From JAWUVP01 sp034112285 (GTDB lineage Bacteria; Pseudomonadota; Gammaproteobacteria; JABDGN01), in assembly GCA_034112285.1 (NCBI GenBank), contig JAWUVP010000029.1, positions 1-52,406 on the forward strand: a stretch of DNA of 52,406 nt, written 5' to 3'. A program made the translations under genes and the position numbers. The notes below the pieces were generated by a model. The model was not told the origin of the DNA, ran no database searches, and worked only from the letters and a program-made list of their open reading frames with translations. Each line of letters opens with the position of its first letter. Position 1 is the stretch's first letter. Below are positions 26,238 through 34,398 of the stretch, piece by piece.

Positions 26238-27565
26238 TATGCGTTTTTGCTCTGTGGTAAATAAGGCGACCAGGCCGGCGATTGCACGGCGCCGTCAGAA
26301 TTAGGTAGGCGCAAATGCACATGCCCGTCAGTAGAAACCATGGCCAGCTGGCTTTGCCCCGGCGCCAATTGCACCGTGTAAATAATCATGCTGCCATTAG
26401 GCGCGATGCTGGGGGATTGCGCGTTATCTTCGCTCAACACTTTGAGCTTGCCGTTAGCCAGAGTTTGCTCTGCAATGCCAAAGTTCTGATTACTGTCTAA
26501 ACCACGGTGCAAGAAGATCATGCTGCGCCCGTCTGGGTCATAACTCGGGTGGGCATTATAGTTACCGCTAAAACTCATGCGGCGCACTTGTTTGCTGGCT
26601 ATATCAACCTGGTAAATTTGTGGCGTGCCGCCTCTGTCGGAGGTAAACAAGATTTGTTGCCCGTTTGCTGACCAAGCAGGTTCAGTATTAATGGCATAGG
26701 CATGCGTGATTTGTTGCAAGGCCCCGGTTTGCAAATTCACCACATAAATATTGGGGCTTTGCCCGCGCGATAACACTAAGGCTAATTTGGTGCCATCAGG
26801 TGAAAAAGCCGGCGCGGCGTTCATGCCGGTGAAATTGGTAATTAAACGGCGTTTACCGGTATTAATGTTGCTAATATAAATCGCCGGCATGCCGCTTTCA
26901 AATGACACATAGGCTAGTTGGCTGCCATCGGGTGACCAAGCTGGGGACATGATGGGCTGTTTAGACACCAATATAGGCACGGCATTATTGCCATCATAAT
27001 CAGCCGTCATTAATTGGTAACTGGCCGCTTGGCCGGCAACGTGCTGCGCCAACACATACGCAATTTTGCTCGCAAAAGCCCCCCGAACACCCAAAATTTG
27101 TTGGTAGAGTAAATTACTAATTTGATGCGCTAAGCCACGCACTTGGTCGGTAGGCATTGCAAATTGTTGTTGCAGCACAACCGCACTCTGCGCATTGTTG
27201 TTTTTATAAACATCTAACAGGCTAACTTGTAATTGCTGCACGCCTTGTGCATCGGTTTGCACATTGCCCACAATCACGTAATTCACATTTTGTGCCCGCC
27301 AATAAGGCACTTGCACGCCAGCGGCAGTGCTGGGTTGGTGCGCGGGGTCGTTTGCTACGGCATTGCTAAATTGGCCGCTATTTTGCAAGTCGTTGGTCAT
27401 CACTTGGCTTATTTGCTGCGCCGCTGGGCTGCCAAAAAAAGGCACCACAGCAATAGGCACGGCGGAGTTGACCCCTTGGTTTAGGGTGAGGTGCAAAATA
27501 GCAAAGCTGTTGCAAGTGAACAACAAGCCAAGCAGGGCAAAAAATGAGCGTAGTAAAGTAAACAT
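26237..27565 (-). CDS. tolB: Tol-Pal system protein TolB
   Basis: Periplasmic beta-propeller protein of the Tol system. The 442-residue chain has a signal peptide (FFALLGLLFTCNSFA), an N-terminal alpha/beta domain (AVPIAVVPFFGS to about 165) and six WD-like blades with repeated SPDG motifs such as MSPAWSPDGSQLAYVSFESG and AAPAFSPDGTKLALV. I chose the ATG at 27565 because the signal peptide follows it at once. No ribosome site precedes it (the bases are CCCCC), but TATACT sits six bases upstream, so the message may be leaderless. A further in-frame ATG at 27631 lies inside a hairpin element. Confidence 0.95.
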   Translation of the reverse strand: MFTLLRSFFALLGLLFTCNSFAILHLTLNQGVNSAVPIAVVPFFGSPAAQQISQVMTNDLQNSGQFSNAVANDPAHQPSTAAGVQVPYWRAQNVNYVIVGNVQTDAQGVQQLQVSLLDVYKNNNAQSAVVLQQQFAMPTDQVRGLAHQISNLLYQQILGVRGAFASKIAYVLAQHVAGQAASYQLMTADYDGNNAVPILVSKQPIMSPAWSPDGSQLAYVSFESGMPAIYISNINTGKRRLITNFTGMNAAPAFSPDGTKLALVLSRGQSPNIYVVNLQTGALQQITHAYAINTEPAWSANGQQILFTSDRGGTPQIYQVDIASKQVRRMSFSGNYNAHPSYDPDGRSMIFLHRGLDSNQNFGIAEQTLANGKLKVLSEDNAQSPSIAPNGSMIIYTVQLAPGQSQLAMVSTDGHVHLRLPNSDGAVQSPAWSPYLPQSKNA

Positions 27566-27604
27566 GGGGGTAGTATAACGGAAAAGACGCAGAAGGTCGT
27601 TAGA

Positions 27605-27675
27605 AATTGCGCCAGGGTAGACTAAAGACATGAAGAATTTAATTCAAAATATCTTTAGCCTACCCTGGCGCAATT
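27605..27675. repeat. 71-bp hairpin element upstream of tolB
   Basis: Arms of 24 bases at 27605-27628 and 27652-27675 (AATTGCGCCAGGGTAG at the outer side) pair with a single mismatch around a 23-base loop. It lies 40 bases upstream of the tolB ATG. It has no T run, so it is not a standard terminator; it resembles a small palindromic mobile repeat. Confidence 0.75.
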
Positions 27676-27771
27676 AATCAATTTTTGTACCCGCTCACCC
27701 TGTAGCAAGGAATGCGCATCTTTGGCCAATATTGAGTGAAAAAGGTCTTCAAAGTGCTCATCAATAGACAT
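27655..27771 (-). CDS. Doubtful 38-codon ORF between the Ig-repeat gene and tolB
   Basis: An ATG at 27771 with GGAG close ahead opens a 38-codon frame (MSIDEHFEDLFHSI near the start, LLQGERVQKLIN later) that ends inside the hairpin element. The sequence has protein-like composition but no recognisable family. It may be a remnant of a larger lost gene. The rest of the 27676-27837 gap holds nothing else I can support. Confidence 0.22.
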   Translation of the reverse strand: MSIDEHFEDLFHSILAKDAHSLLQGERVQKLINCARVG

Positions 27772-27837
27772 ACACTCCGCTCTTTTCAGCCCTTTTTCGC
27801 GGGGCCTTGACTCAACCATGAACACCCATCAAGATTT

Positions 27838-30495
27838 TTATCTCGGGGGTACTTGAACAACACAAGTCGCTTTTATAGGCACCGTTCCGTGTTCAGTGTA
27901 ATAGAAATTTGCTTCAAGAATATGCACTGCATTAGCCCCATCGGCTTCCGCATGAAACATTACCTTTAGCTCACAACTCCCATTAACTAGCAACGGCGCC
28001 CCCACACAACTATCACTGACTACGGTTGTATTTGCGTTTATAGGCGGCTTTATTTTGATGCCTTGAACGGAGTTAACCTTACTTAAATTGTAAAACGTAT
28101 ACGTAATCGGTACATCCTGCTGGTTTTTTGCTGTAATGTAAGTCGGCGCGCTCTCCCCCGCTACTGGTACGGTGTTTACCGTAACCTTGTGCGTGACCAC
28201 AACAGCGTCGCCATTATTACCAAAGCTAAATCTTGCAGGAAGGCTAAGTGGAACACCCAAAACAGGAGCTGGATCTGTCGGCGCCGTGTAGGTAGCATCT
28301 ATCTGACAACCCTCGCCCGGCTCCAGCGTCTCAACGCCTGTACAACCATTGGTATCGATAACCAGTCCTGGTACGTTAATAGGTAAATCAACATGCACGT
28401 TAGTTATAGGCATTGTCGCCCCATAGTTCTGAAACACATAGGAAAATACATCACTATCTCCAGTACCGATGCTGCTATCAGTAGGAGTGGCATAAGCGAG
28501 CAATGAAGGCGAGCCAACAAACGCAATGTGCGTAGCTGAGACTTCTCCACTTTGGTAGAGTAACCGGGCACTAAAGTCCTGCTCACCCGTATCCGTTGCC
28601 AGAGGTGTGAAGCTGACCTCAATACTACAACTACTATTCGCAGCTATTTCGCTCGTGCATGTTGAGGCACCATAAGTAAGACGTTTATCCGTAGGCTTAA
28701 TCACCTTATCAATCGCCACATTCGTATCATTATCGTTTTGGAAATAATAAATGAAGTTTTCTGTTTCACCCGGAGTAACATTAGCTAAAGCAGGAGATGC
28801 CACCCCCACGAGAGGAATTAAGGCTGCTGGCAACACATTAGAAGTGTGATTAGCAACCAGATCCCCACCCTCTGCGTATTGGTAGACAGCTGTAAAAATA
28901 TGCTGGCCTGGAAGCGTGCCAACCGGTGGCGTATACTTTGCCTCAACAAGGCAGTATTCGCCGCCCGGCGTGGCCTGACCCGTACAAGCATCATTGATTA
29001 CGGCAAAACCCGGCTCAGTAACTTGTGGAAAGGTTACTTTTACACCCGAGGTGGCTGACGTGCCATCATTATAAAAATAGTAAGTAAAATAATCTGTGTC
29101 ACCAATATTAACAGAGCTAGAAGGTGCCAGAACACTGGCCGTCACCGGCACGGCGCTGACCTCTGAGGTATGCGTCACAACCGCATCACCACCCTCTGCA
29201 TAACCTAGAATCACTCTAAAAATATGCTTGCCTTGAGCGTCAACTGGCGGCGTGTAACTGGCAACAATACGACATGACTTAGTCGCCGGAATGTCGGTAC
29301 CTGTAGAACAGGTTGTTTTGACAGCATCAATCACAAAACCAGGTTCTTGTGGCTCTTGAATGGTTACACCGGTTGCTGCAGCAGCGCCCGTATTGGTGAA
29401 AGTATAAGTAAATGTATCTGGGGTACCGCCAATAGCAACATTACCCTTGGCAGCTGAAACATCACCGTTAACCGGCACAGGCGAAATAGTTACCTCGTGT
29501 GTAGCTTCAACATCATTGCCTTCTTCATATTTTAACACCGCAGTGAAGCTGTGAAGCTCGGCGTTTGCGCTGCCTGGCTCAGGCGGCGTGTAAATCATTT
29601 TGATTTCACAACGCTTACCCGCATTGAGTGTTGCTATCTCACACCCATTATGCTCAATCACAAGGCCGGTATCGTCTGGTAAAGTAACACTCACATCGGC
29701 TGCATTGGCATCGCTAGTATTTTTAAAGACATAGCGAAATTTTTCAGAACCGCCAATGCTAACATTACCATTAGGGTAAATTGCTTCACCGCTAACAGAC
29801 ACCGCGCTAACATTTGTGTTAGTTTGCAATTTAATACTGCGGCCACTGCTGTCGCTGACAGAAGCATCAACACTAATTACACCCGTAGCACCTTGTACTG
29901 GCTCAAAGGTCCCCTGCACTTGACAGTTTGCTCCGGCTTTTAAAATAGTCATAGCAGCGCAGGTGTTGCTGGCGTAGGTTAAGCCAGCAATGTTCGGCAA
30001 GCGCACATCAAGCCCTTGCACATCTGTGGCCGCAGTATTAAGCACATCAATTTGCACTGGCTCTTTTTGACCTACCGACATATTGGCTGGCAACTGTGAA
30101 ATAGAGGCGTCTAAACCGGTGGTAACGCTAAGGTTCACTTGCTTAGGAAAGGTTTCAAAACCATCATTCACCGTAGCAGCCCATGTTGCTACTGAGTCGC
30201 TCGCAGCACGATAAATAGCTGCAGTAGCTAACACACAAGATGCTTGTGGCGCTAAAGTCACACTGGTACAGTCGTTAACTGAATTGGTAGGAAATCCTTT
30301 TGGCACGGCCGTCACAGCACTGGTTATCGTCGCTACGCTCTGCGTGGTATTGGTTATCACCAACGAAACATTGTCATATTCCTGCCCCGCAATCAGACTC
30401 TGTGGCAAACCAATAGTATTTACGGTGTACCATTCAGCGCTCGCCAGGTTAACAATAGACAACAACAAAGCTAAAACAAAAACTCTACAACTCAT
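27838..30495 (-). CDS. Secreted protein of eight Cys-paired Ig-like modules
   Basis: An 885-residue exported protein with a signal peptide (MSCRVFVLALLLSIVNLASA). The mature chain is built of eight tandem beta-sandwich-like modules of about 103-112 residues. Each carries one cysteine pair 10-12 residues apart: 76/87, 179/191, 285/296, 396/408, 504/515, 613/623, 718/730 and 830/841. Typical module features are FTYTFTNTG, PGFVID, a Cys, then SCRIVASYTPP and a final strand ending VVTHTSEV. This resembles bacterial Ig-like repeats of the DUF11/ASH type; function is unknown. There is no membrane helix, sorting motif or lipobox, so it is periplasmic or released. The ATG at 30495 has GAGG nine bases ahead. 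It lies 29 bases after the OmpA-like gene and is likely co-transcribed with it. Confidence 0.82.
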   Translation of the reverse strand: MSCRVFVLALLLSIVNLASAEWYTVNTIGLPQSLIAGQEYDNVSLVITNTTQSVATITSAVTAVPKGFPTNSVNDCTSVTLAPQASCVLATAAIYRAASDSVATWAATVNDGFETFPKQVNLSVTTGLDASISQLPANMSVGQKEPVQIDVLNTAATDVQGLDVRLPNIAGLTYASNTCAAMTILKAGANCQVQGTFEPVQGATGVISVDASVSDSSGRSIKLQTNTNVSAVSVSGEAIYPNGNVSIGGSEKFRYVFKNTSDANAADVSVTLPDDTGLVIEHNGCEIATLNAGKRCEIKMIYTPPEPGSANAELHSFTAVLKYEEGNDVEATHEVTISPVPVNGDVSAAKGNVAIGGTPDTFTYTFTNTGAAAATGVTIQEPQEPGFVIDAVKTTCSTGTDIPATKSCRIVASYTPPVDAQGKHIFRVILGYAEGGDAVVTHTSEVSAVPVTASVLAPSSSVNIGDTDYFTYYFYNDGTSATSGVKVTFPQVTEPGFAVINDACTGQATPGGEYCLVEAKYTPPVGTLPGQHIFTAVYQYAEGGDLVANHTSNVLPAALIPLVGVASPALANVTPGETENFIYYFQNDNDTNVAIDKVIKPTDKRLTYGASTCTSEIAANSSCSIEVSFTPLATDTGEQDFSARLLYQSGEVSATHIAFVGSPSLLAYATPTDSSIGTGDSDVFSYVFQNYGATMPITNVHVDLPINVPGLVIDTNGCTGVETLEPGEGCQIDATYTAPTDPAPVLGVPLSLPARFSFGNNGDAVVVTHKVTVNTVPVAGESAPTYITAKNQQDVPITYTFYNLSKVNSVQGIKIKPPINANTTVVSDSCVGAPLLVNGSCELKVMFHAEADGANAVHILEANFYYTEHGTVPIKATCVVQVPPR

Positions 30496-30524
30496 GGGAT
30501 ATATCCTCAAATAATTATTTTAAA

Positions 30525-31727
30525 TTAAAATTCAAAAGCGGCTGTAACAGAAAAGCCATCAATGGCTAATTTTTTAGTCATCGCCGGCGTGCCGTGCGTT
30601 CCTAAAACACCGGGGCCAACCGTGTATTTACCCATATCTGCATAGAAATAGTTAGCACCAATTTTTACAACGTTGGTCAATGAGTAATCCGCACCCAAGG
30701 CCAGTTTGTAATAAACATTGGTCTTGGTTTTGTCGGCATAGGTTAAGCTTGTTTCATCAGCATGAGCGATAGGCGCCAAGCTAAAACCTGAAGTCGATAG
30801 CTTCACCGCACCCACTCCAAGCTGTACGTAGGGTTTAAAACGATACTCGTTAAGCAAGTACAGTTGCCCGGTTAAACCTAACGCCTGCGCCGAAAGATTG
30901 TATTGGTAGTTGTACTGATTGGCTGGCAACATACGCTTGTAGGAAAACACGCCAGTTGCTTCAAGTGCCTTAGAGTTCTTCCAATAATCAACACCCACAT
31001 AAAATGGCATTGATTTTTTCGCTTGAACATTTCCAAGAACACGTACCGCAAAATTAACTGAGTACAAGCCTTTTTGCTTGATTTTATTACCATCGAAATC
31101 ACCCAACGTGTGAATGCCATCGTTAAATTTCAAACCGGTAACTGAACGAGGTGATTCAGTCCATTGACGCGCATTCATATAGCTCAAGGTGAGCATGTAA
31201 CGTGGGTCATAACTTTTTGGCATGTAGACTAAAAGTGGGTCAGGTTTTTCGCAATGATCTTGCAGCCAAGCTTCATAGTCGTTGAAACTGCTTTCACAGT
31301 GAACGTCAGAGGTGCAATAAATAACATCGACTCGGCGTCCTAGAATACTTTTTAATGGGCTGTGGCACAATATTGGCATGTCGGCGAATGCGCTGGTTTT
31401 AATATTGTTGGCGGTAATCGCTTTGTGACTCAATAAATATTGTTTGATGGCCTGTGCACGTTTCTTGGCAAGGTTCAGGTTATAACCCGGCGCGCCATTT
31501 TTAGGCTTGGTGCCATCGGTGTTACCCACCAGCATGACTTTAGCATCGGGGTTATTTTTTAACACCGTCACCACATCTTTTAATGAATCTTTATTGTAAG
31601 GACTGATCGCTGCACTGTTAGTGTTGAATCGAATGCTGGTCACTTGCTCGTATGATGAGGCAAATGCTGACATGCTAAAGCTTAAACAAGCCATAAAGAT
31701 GAAACCGAGACCAAATGAATTTCTCAT
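30525..31727 (-). CDS. OmpA-like protein with reversed domain order
   Basis: A 400-residue outer-membrane protein. A signal peptide (cleavage after SMSAFA) is followed at about residues 28-138 by an OmpA-type peptidoglycan-binding domain (IRFNTNSAAI, VGNTDGTKPKNGAPGYNLNL, LGRRVDVIYC). After a short linker with Cys138, Cys144 and Cys159, residues 170-400 look like an eight-strand-type beta barrel ending in AAFEF, with the terminal Phe expected for BamA recognition. Classical OmpA has the barrel first; here the order is reversed. The linker cysteines match those in the Pal tail. AGGTAGG precedes the ATG, and a promoter lies just upstream. It probably anchors the envelope to the wall; a link to the Ig-repeat protein is inference from the operon. 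Confidence 0.85.
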   Translation of the reverse strand: MRNSFGLGFIFMACLSFSMSAFASSYEQVTSIRFNTNSAAISPYNKDSLKDVVTVLKNNPDAKVMLVGNTDGTKPKNGAPGYNLNLAKKRAQAIKQYLLSHKAITANNIKTSAFADMPILCHSPLKSILGRRVDVIYCTSDVHCESSFNDYEAWLQDHCEKPDPLLVYMPKSYDPRYMLTLSYMNARQWTESPRSVTGLKFNDGIHTLGDFDGNKIKQKGLYSVNFAVRVLGNVQAKKSMPFYVGVDYWKNSKALEATGVFSYKRMLPANQYNYQYNLSAQALGLTGQLYLLNEYRFKPYVQLGVGAVKLSTSGFSLAPIAHADETSLTYADKTKTNVYYKLALGADYSLTNVVKIGANYFYADMGKYTVGPGVLGTHGTPAMTKKLAIDGFSVTAAFEF

Positions 31728-31756
31728 GCAAACCTACCTGTGTAATAATTTTGCGA

Positions 31757-31785
31757 AATATACCAAGCTAGCTGAGAAATAACAA
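31757..31785 (-). promoter_or_regulatory. Promoter of the OmpA-like/Ig-repeat operon
   Basis: On the minus strand TTGTTA (31780-31785) is followed by 17 bases and TATATT (31757-31762), about 30 bases before the ATG. The pair could be transcribed independently of tolA. Confidence 0.55.
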
Positions 31786-31951
31786 GCAATTCTTCAGTAA
31801 AACCACAATTAATGCGCATGTTTGTTTAAATTTTCACTTTCTCACAATAGCTCAAGTCTGCCAATAATAAACAATATAGCAATGAAAACAGTGACTTATT
31901 GGCTAGGAAAGCGCTTTTCGCGTTAATTTAATTCATTTTTACATTAAACAC

Positions 31952-31997
31952 GTGCCGAGGGGAACGGCACCCTCCTAAACATTGAGTTGCCTCAATG
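31952..31997. other. Two short hairpins downstream of tolA
   Basis: GTGCCG/CGGCAC (31952-31970) and CATTGAG/CTCAATG (31980-31997) form two stem-loops within 60 bases of the tolA stop. No T run follows, so they may stabilise the tolA 3' end rather than terminate. The remainder of 31786-31951 shows no feature. Confidence 0.35.
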
Positions 31998-32013
31998 CCA
32001 CCCCATAGTGAGG

Positions 32014-32778
32014 TTAACCAACAATATTTTGTGGCTGCATCGTCAATTTAAATTGCTTAAATAAACTAAACACGTCCTGCTCTTCTGGCACCGGTAAAGG
32101 TGAAGATTTATACACCGCCGTAACAGCCGAGCGGTCAAACGCCGCCGAGCCACTAGTGCGCTGCACGCTCACACTTAACACGGTGCCGCTGTTGGAAACG
32201 TTAATTAATAAGTCCACCGCTAAACCACGATCTTTTTGTAACACAGGCCAGTTAGGGTAAATTTGTTGCCTAATAAGTTGTTTATATTTATTCACCACGC
32301 CGGCTAATTCTTTGGCGCGCTCTGATTGCTGCGCCTTGGCCTCGCCCGCCAGCTTGCGTTGCAAATCTTGCTGGGCTAGCTGCCGAGAAAATAAGGCACG
32401 CTGCTGTTTTAAACGGGCCAATTCGCTTTGTTGCGATTGACGCTCGACTTTTAAGGCTGCCAAGGTTTTACGGGTGCGTTGCTGCTGCTTGCTTAGCGCG
32501 GCTTGTTTGGCCGCTAAATTAGCTTGCTGGGTTAATTGCGCTTGTTTTTGGGCAAGATGCTCCACCGCAATTTTTTGCATTTCTTGCTCTACCGCGGCTT
32601 GATTCACACTCACCGCCTCAATAACGCCAGGTTGCGCCGCCGCAGATTTTGCAGCCGGGGGTAGAGTAAGGGTTGGCACGCTTAAAACACTAGCCAAAAC
32701 ACCAATCACCAAAATATGGATAGCCAGTGCCACCATAAAAGGCACAAAATAAGCGCTTTGTTTAACGGAATACGACAT
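32014..32778 (-). CDS. tolA: TolA, envelope-spanning Tol protein
   Basis: Connects the TolQR motor to TolB-Pal. The 254-residue protein has one N-terminal membrane helix (YFVPFMVALAIHILVIGVLA), a Gln/Lys/Ala-rich helical domain (about 65-170) and a C-terminal TolA/TonB-like domain (YKQLIRQQIYPNWP, DLLINVSNSGTVLSVSVQRT, FDRSAVTAVYKSSPLPVP). Its helical region is much shorter than in the 421-residue E. coli protein. I use the ATG at 32778; a TTG two codons upstream is the alternative. tolQ and tolR are not adjacent; a broken gene on the other strand lies upstream. Two extra genes sit between it and tolB. Confidence 0.92.
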   Translation of the reverse strand: MSYSVKQSAYFVPFMVALAIHILVIGVLASVLSVPTLTLPPAAKSAAAQPGVIEAVSVNQAAVEQEMQKIAVEHLAQKQAQLTQQANLAAKQAALSKQQQRTRKTLAALKVERQSQQSELARLKQQRALFSRQLAQQDLQRKLAGEAKAQQSERAKELAGVVNKYKQLIRQQIYPNWPVLQKDRGLAVDLLINVSNSGTVLSVSVQRTSGSAAFDRSAVTAVYKSSPLPVPEEQDVFSLFKQFKLTMQPQNIVG

Positions 32779-32871
32779 GCACAACTCAATAAGAAATAGA
32801 GGTAAAAATCATAGCATGCCCTTTACCATTTATATAGTAGAATGTTCAACACTAACTTATGGAACTCAATT

Positions 32872-33483
32872 ATGTTATCTACTTAACCTTTATTATTAAG
32901 CTGCCTTACTGTTTCTCTGCTTAGCCTTGGCGTCAGCAGTGCCTTTGCTACTCAACAAGCCACAATAACAAGCAACGATGGCTGGGCCGTTGGTGCTGGT
33001 GTTAATATTCCTGGCACCTTTAAAAGGGCATCTTCTGGTGAATCTTCCAACATCACTTACACCCACACGCAACAGAACAAAACAGGTTTTAACCTCATTG
33101 CCTCTAAACAAGTCTCGTCTCATTTTGGAATGAGATTGTCTTATAGCAAGCTTGGTGATATCAAAACTATAAACACCAGAACGGGTCAGAGCGATAGAAT
33201 CAGGACTCAATCAAATCAAAATGTCAGCTTATTAGGCACTTACAGCATACAAGTCTTGCCTCACCTGCAACCCTTCCTTGCCTTTGGTGCAGGTTTATAT
33301 AGCAATAAAAAAACCTCAGATGCTACTTCGCAGGCTAATGGTACCTCAACCTTTACAAATGAAATTATGCTGAGCACACTAGGATACGGCTTGAACTCAA
33401 CATTCGGCAAAGTAACCACTCAGTTGGTTTACTTGCAGGGATTTTCCCACAGTGTGGAATTAAACTTTTTATATAACTTATAA
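32872..33483 (+). pseudogene. Small outer-membrane beta-barrel gene stopped at codon 5
   Basis: From the ATG at 32872 (GGA upstream) the frame reads MLST, then TAA at 32884-32886, then stays open in the same frame to 33483. The read-through product has a convincing signal peptide (PLLLSCLTVSLLSLGVSSAFA, with cleavage after AFA). A 170-residue barrel-like sequence follows, with alternating strands such as HFGMRLSYSKLGD, VSLLGTYSIQVLP and PFLAFGAGLY, ending in VELNFLYNL. No alternative start codon lies between the stop and 33130. A single nonsense change (for example from CAA or AAA) therefore explains the break, and decay must be recent because the rest is intact. The exact family is not recognised. 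Confidence 0.75.
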
Positions 33484-33505
33484 ACCACGAGAATAAACTA
33501 GCATT

Positions 33506-33548
33506 ATATCCCCGAATAGAACCTGGTTTTATTCGGGGATATTTTTTT
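33506..33548 (+). terminator. Rho-independent terminator of the outer-membrane protein gene
   Basis: A perfect 13-base stem (ATATCCCCGAATA, 33506-33518, with 33530-33542) is followed by a run of seven Ts. It overlaps the 3' end of the convergent yihY gene. Its preservation fits a recently functional upstream gene. Confidence 0.85.
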
Positions 33549-34353
33549 GTTCACCTAATAGCCAAACAATCTCAGCCGAAAACAAAATAATCAGCCAAAC
33601 AATATAATCCCAAATCAAAAACAACGGCACCGCAGCAAAAGCACCGTATAATAGCGTGTAGGTGGGAATAACGCGAATGTAGAGCACGAATAATTGTTTT
33701 GACAGCGTAAACAAGACGGTACTCACCAAGCCGCCAACCAAGGCATGGCGCCAAGGTACATGTGCGGCGGGAATAAATTTATAAATGGCCACAAAAGCCG
33801 AAAAGCCCAACACCGCCGGCAACAAAATAACCAGTGCATTGGGCATGTGAATTTGTTGCAGCGTATTTTGCATGAACACCAGAGAAGAAATATAAGACGC
33901 CAACAGCAAACTGGCGCCTAATAATAATGGGATTAAAAACAACATAAACCAATGGCGAGCCAGCGCGCGCAAAATAGGCAGCCGGCCTGGACGTTGGGGT
34001 AATTTCCAAATGGCATTAAGTGCGTTTTCAATACTAAACATTAATAATGCCACCACCACAAATAACGCAATAACACCCAGCCAAGACATGTGCAACACTT
34101 GCTGCGAAAATTGCGAGGCATATTTTTCTAGGGTTTCACCGGAGCTGGCAACTAAATTACTAAAAATAAATTGTTCTATTTTTTCGCCCATGAATTGAAT
34201 GGGCGGGTAAAACGATAAAATAAAAATACCCACCGCCATGAGCGGCACCAGCGCCATAAGCGAGGTAAAGGCCAACGATGAAGCACGATATAGGCAGCCA
34301 TCTTGGAGAAAATGTTTGCCGGCAGAGGCAATAAATAACAACATTTTTTTCAT
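33529..34353 (-). CDS. YihY/BrkB-family membrane protein
   Basis: Inner-membrane protein of the YihY (BrkB-like, formerly RNase BN) family, now viewed as a transporter-like protein of unclear substrate. The 274-residue chain has about six membrane helices. Family motifs include the N-terminal DGCLYRASSLAFTSLMALVP, then LFSIENALNAIWKLP, and YGAFAAVPLFLIWDYIVWLI near the end. It stands alone, with its start close to the divergent flavoprotein gene. AGG precedes the ATG and TATGAT lies a short way upstream. Confidence 0.9.
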   Translation of the reverse strand: MKKMLLFIASAGKHFLQDGCLYRASSLAFTSLMALVPLMAVGIFILSFYPPIQFMGEKIEQFIFSNLVASSGETLEKYASQFSQQVLHMSWLGVIALFVVVALLMFSIENALNAIWKLPQRPGRLPILRALARHWFMLFLIPLLLGASLLLASYISSLVFMQNTLQQIHMPNALVILLPAVLGFSAFVAIYKFIPAAHVPWRHALVGGLVSTVLFTLSKQLFVLYIRVIPTYTLLYGAFAAVPLFLIWDYIVWLIILFSAEIVWLLGEQKNIPE

Positions 34354-34398
34354 AAGGCCTATGATATCATATTGCTTTCATCACGCGAGCAATTACCC

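Noticed and set aside
33130..33483. A 117-residue gene starting at the ATG at 33130
   Set aside because: The same frame continues upstream with a barrel segment and a signal peptide, so the ATG is internal to a broken longer gene.
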